NCBI RefSeq assembly: GCF_032460525.1
Contig: NZ_CP135963.1
Span: forward strand, 3,100,001 to 3,164,000
Direction: 5' to 3'
Source: Geodermatophilus sp. DSM 44513
Lineage (GTDB): Bacteria > Actinomycetota > Actinomycetes > Mycobacteriales > Geodermatophilaceae
DNA length: 64,000 nt
In this document: positions 59,988 to 64,000 of the stretch, piece after piece
Layout: every line of letters starts with the position of its first letter
How positions within the stretch are numbered: the first letter of the stretch is position 1
Translations under genes and position numbers: made by a program
Notes under the pieces: generated by a model
The model's input: the letters and a program-made list of their open reading frames with translations, nothing else
Database searches by the model: none
What the model was told of the DNA's origin: nothing

Positions 59988-60791
59988 GTGGCGGGCAGCA
60001 GGGGGACGTCGGGCAGTGGGGCCCGGGGAGGCGACGGCCCGCCGCGGCGGGCGTCGGAGAGCCGGACCGGCGCGGCCGCCGGTGCGCCCGGGACGGCCGG
60101 GACCGCGTCGGTGCGCACCTTCCCCGACCGCGGCGAGGCCGGCGACGGGCTCACCCAGCGGCAGCGGCGCGTCCTCGAGGTGATCCGCGACTCGATCGAG
60201 CGACGCGGCTACCCGCCGTCGGTGCGCGAGATCGGCGAGGCCGTCGGGCTCTCGTCGGCCTCCTCGGTGGCCCACCAGCTGAGCGTGCTGCAGAAGAAGG
60301 GCTGGCTGCGCCGCGACCCCAACCGGCCGCGGGCGCTGGACGTCCGGCTGCCCGGCGAGGTCCCCGGCGCGCCGGCACCGACCGCCGCGACGGCCGGCGG
60401 CGCCGACGAGGCCCCCACCCCGACCTACGTCCCGCTGGTCGGCCGGATCGCCGCCGGTGGCCCGGTGCTCGCGGAGCAGGCCGTCGAGGACGTCTTCCCG
60501 CTGCCCCGCGAGCTGGTCGGCGAGGGCACCCTGTTCATGCTCCGGGTCAGCGGTGACTCGATGGTCGAGGCGGCCATCTGCGACGGCGACTGGGTGGTCG
60601 TGCGCCAGCAGCCGACGGCGGAGAACGGCGAGATCGTCGCCGCCATGATCGACGGCGAGGCGACGGTGAAGACGTACAAGCGGCGCGACGGGCACGTGTG
60701 GCTGCTGCCGCACAACCCGGCGTACGAGCCCATCCCCGGCGACGACGCCACCGTCCTGGGCCGCGTGGTCACGGTGCTGCGCCGGGTCTGA
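59988..60791 (+). CDS. lexA: LexA repressor
   Basis: 267 residues. GTG 59988 has AGGAGGAGAC upstream. A 53-residue disordered extension precedes the winged helix ([20 protein letters not shown], then [24 protein letters not shown]). The S24 domain has the Ala156-Gly157 cleavage site in RIAAGGP, nucleophile Ser191 in VSGDSMVEA, and Lys228 in [10 protein letters not shown]. RecA-stimulated self-cleavage relieves repression. The extension is longer than usual; GTG 60111 is an alternative start but lacks a ribosome site. Confidence 0.94.
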   Translation: MAGSRGTSGSGARGGDGPPRRASESRTGAAAGAPGTAGTASVRTFPDRGEAGDGLTQRQRRVLEVIRDSIERRGYPPSVREIGEAVGLSSASSVAHQLSVLQKKGWLRRDPNRPRALDVRLPGEVPGAPAPTAATAGGADEAPTPTYVPLVGRIAAGGPVLAEQAVEDVFPLPRELVGEGTLFMLRVSGDSMVEAAICDGDWVVVRQQPTAENGEIVAAMIDGEATVKTYKRRDGHVWLLPHNPAYEPIPGDDATVLGRVVTVLRRV

Positions 60792-60825
60792 CCCGTGCCG
60801 GTCTGCCGACGTGTCGCGGGACCGG

Positions 60826-60870
60826 CACGAGGCGGCCACCGAAGCCCGGAGGGTCGGCGGCCGCCTCGTG
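60826..60870. terminator. bidirectional terminator between lexA and the enoyl-CoA hydratase gene
   Basis: CACGAGGCGGCC (60826-60837) and GGCCGCCTCGTG (60859-60870) are perfect 12-bp arms with a 21-base loop between the two convergent stop codons, 35 and 12 bases away. Confidence 0.7.
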
Positions 60871-60881
60871 TGGCGGCCGGG

Positions 60882-61670
60882 TCATCGGCGCCTATAGTCG
60901 CCGTCCCGCTTCTCGAAGAAGGCCCGTAGCGCCTCCTGGTGGTCGTCGGTGCGGAACATCTCCAGGAAGCGTTGGGTCTGCAGCGCCTGCCCCTCCGCGA
61001 AGTCCATCTCGATGGCCTGCGTCACCGCGGATTTCGTCACCTCGACCGACAACGGGGCCCGCGTCGCGATCCGCTGGGCCTTGGCCAGCGCGGCCGGCAT
61101 CAGGTCCGCCGGTTCGTGCACTTCGGTGACCAGTCCCCAGTTGAGTGCCTGCTCTGCGGTGTAGCGCGCCCCGGTCAGCAGGATCTCCTTGGCCGCGCCG
61201 AGGCCCACCACTCGTGGCAGCCGCCAGAAGCTCACGATGAGCCCGACGTTGACCCCGGCGGCGACGAAGAAGGCCTCGGTCGAGGCGATCCGGATGTCAC
61301 TGCAGAGAGCGAACTCCAGGCCTCCACCCACCGTGGCGCCGTTGATCGCTGCGATGACCGGCGCACGGAAGTCCTGGACGCCGTTGAGCACCCTGCCGAA
61401 CTCGGCCAGGTAGTCGGTGAGCTGCTCGTCGGTCATCGACTGGTCCTCGCGCAGCTGAGCACCGGCCGTGAACGCCCGGCCCTTCCCGGTGATGACCAGG
61501 CAGCGGACGTCCTCGTCGGCGTCCAGGATGTCCAGCGCCCGCATGAACGACCGCCGGCTCTCCCAGCTGAAGGTGTTGGCCGGCTCGCTGTCGAGCGTCA
61601 GTACGGCGATGTGCGGGGTCTCGTACCGCAGGTGCACTCCACTGCCGAGATCCGGGACGGTGGCGGTCAT
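60882..61670 (-). CDS. enoyl-CoA hydratase/isomerase family protein
   Basis: 262 residues. The oxyanion/CoA-binding pattern FTAGAQLREDQ (about 66-76), NGATVGGGLEFALCSDIRIAS and PLSVEVTKSAV are crotonase marks. The first of the two usual catalytic glutamates (in FDAGADxxE-type motifs) appears replaced by AQLR here, so catalysis may differ from hydration. ATG 61670 overlaps the permease stop in ATGA. Co-translation with an ABC permease is unusual. The role could be metabolism of the imported substrate, but this is inference. Confidence 0.85.
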   Translation of the reverse strand: MTATVPDLGSGVHLRYETPHIAVLTLDSEPANTFSWESRRSFMRALDILDADEDVRCLVITGKGRAFTAGAQLREDQSMTDEQLTDYLAEFGRVLNGVQDFRAPVIAAINGATVGGGLEFALCSDIRIASTEAFFVAAGVNVGLIVSFWRLPRVVGLGAAKEILLTGARYTAEQALNWGLVTEVHEPADLMPAALAKAQRIATRAPLSVEVTKSAVTQAIEMDFAEGQALQTQRFLEMFRTDDHQEALRAFFEKRDGDYRRR

Positions 61671-63499
61671 GCGGCTTCCTCCGGGGGTGTGTTGAGGGCG
61701 ACGGACGGGGAACGGCGGCGACGCCGGGACGGCGACTCGCCGGGTCTGCTGTCCAGCAGCCGCATCGCGATCACGGTGACCACGATGTTGATCAGCAGGA
61801 TCACAACCGAGAGCGCACCGACGCGCTGGTAGAGCGACTCGCTGGCGAGGTTGTAGAGGACGGTCGCGACCGTCGGGTTGGCACCGGTGTAGAGGAACAC
61901 CGACATCTCCAGCTCGCGGAACAGCAGGACGAAGTTGAGCAGCCCCGCCGCCAGCAGGGACGGTCGGAGCAGGGGCACCGTGATCCGGCGCCAGGTGCGC
62001 ACCCACGACGCACCGAGGCTCCGCGACGCCTCCTCGACCTCTGCGCCGATCTGGCCCATGCCGGCGTGCACGTAGGCGTAGGACAAGGGCAGGGCGCTGC
62101 CGGCGTAGGCGATGAGCAGGATGGTGAGCGTGCCGCCGAGCCCGAACGGCGTGCCGGCGTAGGCGATGATCAAGCCGATTCCGAGCACGGCACCGGGGAA
62201 GGCCAGCGGTGCCGCCATCACCGGGGCGATCAGGGCGTTGCTGTGCGCCCGCGTCCGGTGCGCCAGCCATGCGGCCAGGAGCGCCACGGCGAGCGCCAGC
62301 ACGGTCCCGCCCACCGCGAGCACGAAGCTGTTCCCCATGGCAGCCGTGATCAGGGGGCGGCCGAACACTTGCTCGTAGTTCCCGGTGAGGGTGAAGTTGT
62401 CCCAGCCGAGCGGCCGCCCGAGGGCCTCGCGGAAGGACGTCACCAGGAGCACGCCGAACGGCAGGACGATGCTCAGCAGCACGACGGCCGAGCAGAAGGT
62501 CAGCCCGAGCGCCCGACCGCCAGCACCGAGACGGGTGACGTCCTGCTGGCCGGGCTTGCCGCCGATGACGGTGAACCGCTTGCCGCCGGTCAGCCAGCGC
62601 TGCAGCACGAGCAGGCCCGCGATGATCACCAAGATCGGCACGGAGATGACCGCGGCCGCCTCGATGCGGGGCGGGAACTGCATCAGGCTCAACAGCACCG
62701 TGGGGATCGTCTGGAACCCCACGGGCGCACCCAGGATGGCCACCGGACCGAAGATGACCGCCGCGCTGACGAACACCAGGATGGAGCCGGCGATGAGCGC
62801 CGGCGCGATCACCGGGAACGTGACCGTGCGCAGCACCCGCCAGCGCGACGCGCCCAGGCTGGCAGCCGCCTGCTCCAGGGCCGGATCGATGCCCTCCAGC
62901 GCCGCCGACACCGGCAGGAACACCAGCGGGTACAGGAAGAGCGAGAGGACGAAGACGATCCCCCACGGCGTGAAGATGTCGAACGGGGCCTCCTCCAGGC
63001 CGAACAGACCCATCAGCGCCGTGTTGAGCAAGCCGTTGCGGGGCCCCAGCAGCAGGATCCACCCGAGCGCGGCGATGAAGCTCGGCGCGGCGAACGTGAG
63101 GACGGCGCTGCCGCGGAAGAAGCGCCGCAGCGGCATGTCCGTGCGCACGGCCAGCCATGCCACGGGCAGGCCCAGCAGGAGGCTGCCCACCACCGTGCCG
63201 GCGGCGATCCACAGCGAGTTCAGGATGGCCCGCACCAGGTCGGGTTCCTGACCGAGCAGCGCGTAGTTCCCGAACGTGAACCCGCCGTCATCGGCGACGA
63301 AGCTCTGGCCGAAGACCTGGGCGATCGGGTAACCGATCAACGCCAGGACAGCCACCGCCCAGACCAGTCGCATGCCGCGGTCGAACCACGCCGTGCCGCG
63401 GCGGCCGCCGGCGGGGGGCCCGCCCCGCCGGTGCGAGGGAGCCGTCCCCGCCGCGTCCGTGCCGGACGCGGCGGGGACGGCAGGGGTGCTCACCGCCAT
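61667..63499 (-). CDS. two-domain ABC transporter permease (iron/putative carboxylate type)
   Basis: 610 residues with two homologous permease halves of about six helices each. EAA loops are EQAAASLGASRWRVLRTVTF in the first half and EEASRSLGASWVRTWRRITV in the second, the FbpB-like arrangement of ferric-iron and some organic-solute importers. The gene is followed by the enoyl-CoA hydratase with a four-base overlap and preceded by the solute-binding-protein gene. An ATPase gene is not seen in the window and may lie further right. Confidence 0.87.
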   Translation of the reverse strand: MAVSTPAVPAASGTDAAGTAPSHRRGGPPAGGRRGTAWFDRGMRLVWAVAVLALIGYPIAQVFGQSFVADDGGFTFGNYALLGQEPDLVRAILNSLWIAAGTVVGSLLLGLPVAWLAVRTDMPLRRFFRGSAVLTFAAPSFIAALGWILLLGPRNGLLNTALMGLFGLEEAPFDIFTPWGIVFVLSLFLYPLVFLPVSAALEGIDPALEQAAASLGASRWRVLRTVTFPVIAPALIAGSILVFVSAAVIFGPVAILGAPVGFQTIPTVLLSLMQFPPRIEAAAVISVPILVIIAGLLVLQRWLTGGKRFTVIGGKPGQQDVTRLGAGGRALGLTFCSAVVLLSIVLPFGVLLVTSFREALGRPLGWDNFTLTGNYEQVFGRPLITAAMGNSFVLAVGGTVLALAVALLAAWLAHRTRAHSNALIAPVMAAPLAFPGAVLGIGLIIAYAGTPFGLGGTLTILLIAYAGSALPLSYAYVHAGMGQIGAEVEEASRSLGASWVRTWRRITVPLLRPSLLAAGLLNFVLLFRELEMSVFLYTGANPTVATVLYNLASESLYQRVGALSVVILLINIVVTVIAMRLLDSRPGESPSRRRRRSPSVALNTPPEEAA

Positions 63500-63605
63500 G
63501 GCCGACCCCGCGGTGCGGCGAGCACGGCTGCGCCGGCCGAGTACGCGGCGACCGTCCGCGGCGCGGATCCCGGCCGGGGGTCCGGGTACGCCGGTGCGGG
63601 ACGCC

Positions 63606-64000
63606 TCATCGGTTGAAGAGCTCCGCGAACCGGGCGGTGACGTCCTCCCCGCGGGTCGAGATCTCCTCGAGGTTGGTGGTCAGCAGGGTGGCGTCGGAGA
63701 GGTCGGCGGCCTCCGGGGGCTGCGGGCCGTCGACGAGGACACTGCGCCCGCCCTGCTCGGCCAGCGCGGCCTGGAAGTCCTCGCAGAGGTGGTACTGGAC
63801 CACCAGCTGGGCCGCATTGGGGTGCGGGGCGTCGGCGAGCATCGCGAGCTCGGAGGTGAACGTCGGCACGCCGTCCTCCATGTAGGCGATCGCCAGCGGC
63901 TCTCCCTCCTGGGCGGCGCCGATCACGGCCGACTCGATCGCCGGGATGCCGAGGTCGGCCTCACCGGTGAGGACGAGCTGCGCCAGGGCCAGGCTGCTCT
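63606..64000 (-). CDS. extracellular solute-binding protein, C-terminal part (cut by the window edge)
   Basis: The frame ends at 63606 and is open to the right edge. It reads LALAQLVLTGEADLGIPAIE, then EGEPLAIAYMEDGVPTFTSE and PHPNAAQLVVQYHLCEDFQA, a pattern of type II periplasmic-binding-protein C-terminal lobes found with FbpA-like ABC systems. The signal peptide is outside the window. It supplies the ligand to the permease at 61667, and 106 bases separate the two. Confidence 0.8.
   Translation of the reverse strand, partial: SSLALAQLVLTGEADLGIPAIESAVIGAAQEGEPLAIAYMEDGVPTFTSELAMLADAPHPNAAQLVVQYHLCEDFQAALAEQGGRSVLVDGPQPPEAADLSDATLLTTNLEEISTRGEDVTARFAELFNR

Noticed and set aside
1..64000. 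CRISPR arrays, rRNA and tRNA genes
   Set aside because: No evenly spaced repeat array and no conserved RNA cores were seen by eye. A dedicated covariance-model search would be needed to exclude a tRNA.

Overview
The window is high-GC DNA with many GTG starts, strong GGAGG-type ribosome sites, very short operon overlaps (ATGA/GTGA), a B12-dependent ribonucleotide reductase (nrdJ) next to nrdR, and lexA behind TCGAAC-N4-GTTCGA SOS boxes. This points to an actinobacterium. A soil member of the Geodermatophilaceae type (Blastococcus, Modestobacter, Geodermatophilus) would fit, but that placement is inference. No rRNA, tRNA, CRISPR array or complete insertion sequence was seen.

Positions 1-22,800 are accessory in character: small transport/regulator pairs, each with a recognisable operator (azlCD with an XRE-cupin regulator, a DHA2 exporter plus FMN reductase with a MarR regulator, an APC permease with a GlxA-type regulator), several lone acetyltransferases, and a MerR regulator fused to two beta-clamp domains. 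The region is littered with decayed genes: a frameshifted DinB/DUF664 gene, a broken serine recombinase, a remnant of an endonuclease/exonuclease/phosphatase protein, and a deletion scar that beheads two divergent genes at about 21,680.

Positions 23,000-47,300 are well-kept metabolic DNA: amylosucrase, a soluble HtrA-like protease, a diguanylate cyclase, an SDR, and an aerobic form I carbon monoxide dehydrogenase cluster (coxM-coxS-coxL, then XdhC-type, MoxR-type and CoxE-type maturation genes) transcribed away from a LysR regulator. These are followed by an aldo/keto reductase, two MFS exporters, LacI and MocR regulators with clear operator repeats, a secreted glycerophosphodiesterase, a ClpP and a threonine dehydratase-like enzyme.

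Positions 48,560-54,390 form a defence island between an MFS gene and nrdJ. Its core is a five-gene, fully overlapping operon that reads as a type III CBASS anti-phage system: a TRIP13-like AAA+ ATPase, two HORMA-family proteins (the second assigned only from position and fold-like features), a CD-NTase with an intact active site, and an S-4TM membrane effector. Four small genes of unknown role lie opposite it, one resembling a free-standing integrase arm-binding domain and one an XRE regulator.

Positions 54,390-60,870 are conserved chromosomal DNA: nrdJ, nrdR (with two NrdR boxes exactly 31 bp apart), a LysM protein and lexA sharing a divergent promoter with tandem SOS boxes. From 60,880 to the right edge an enoyl-CoA hydratase is translationally coupled to a two-domain ABC permease, preceded by the cut-off gene of its solute-binding protein.
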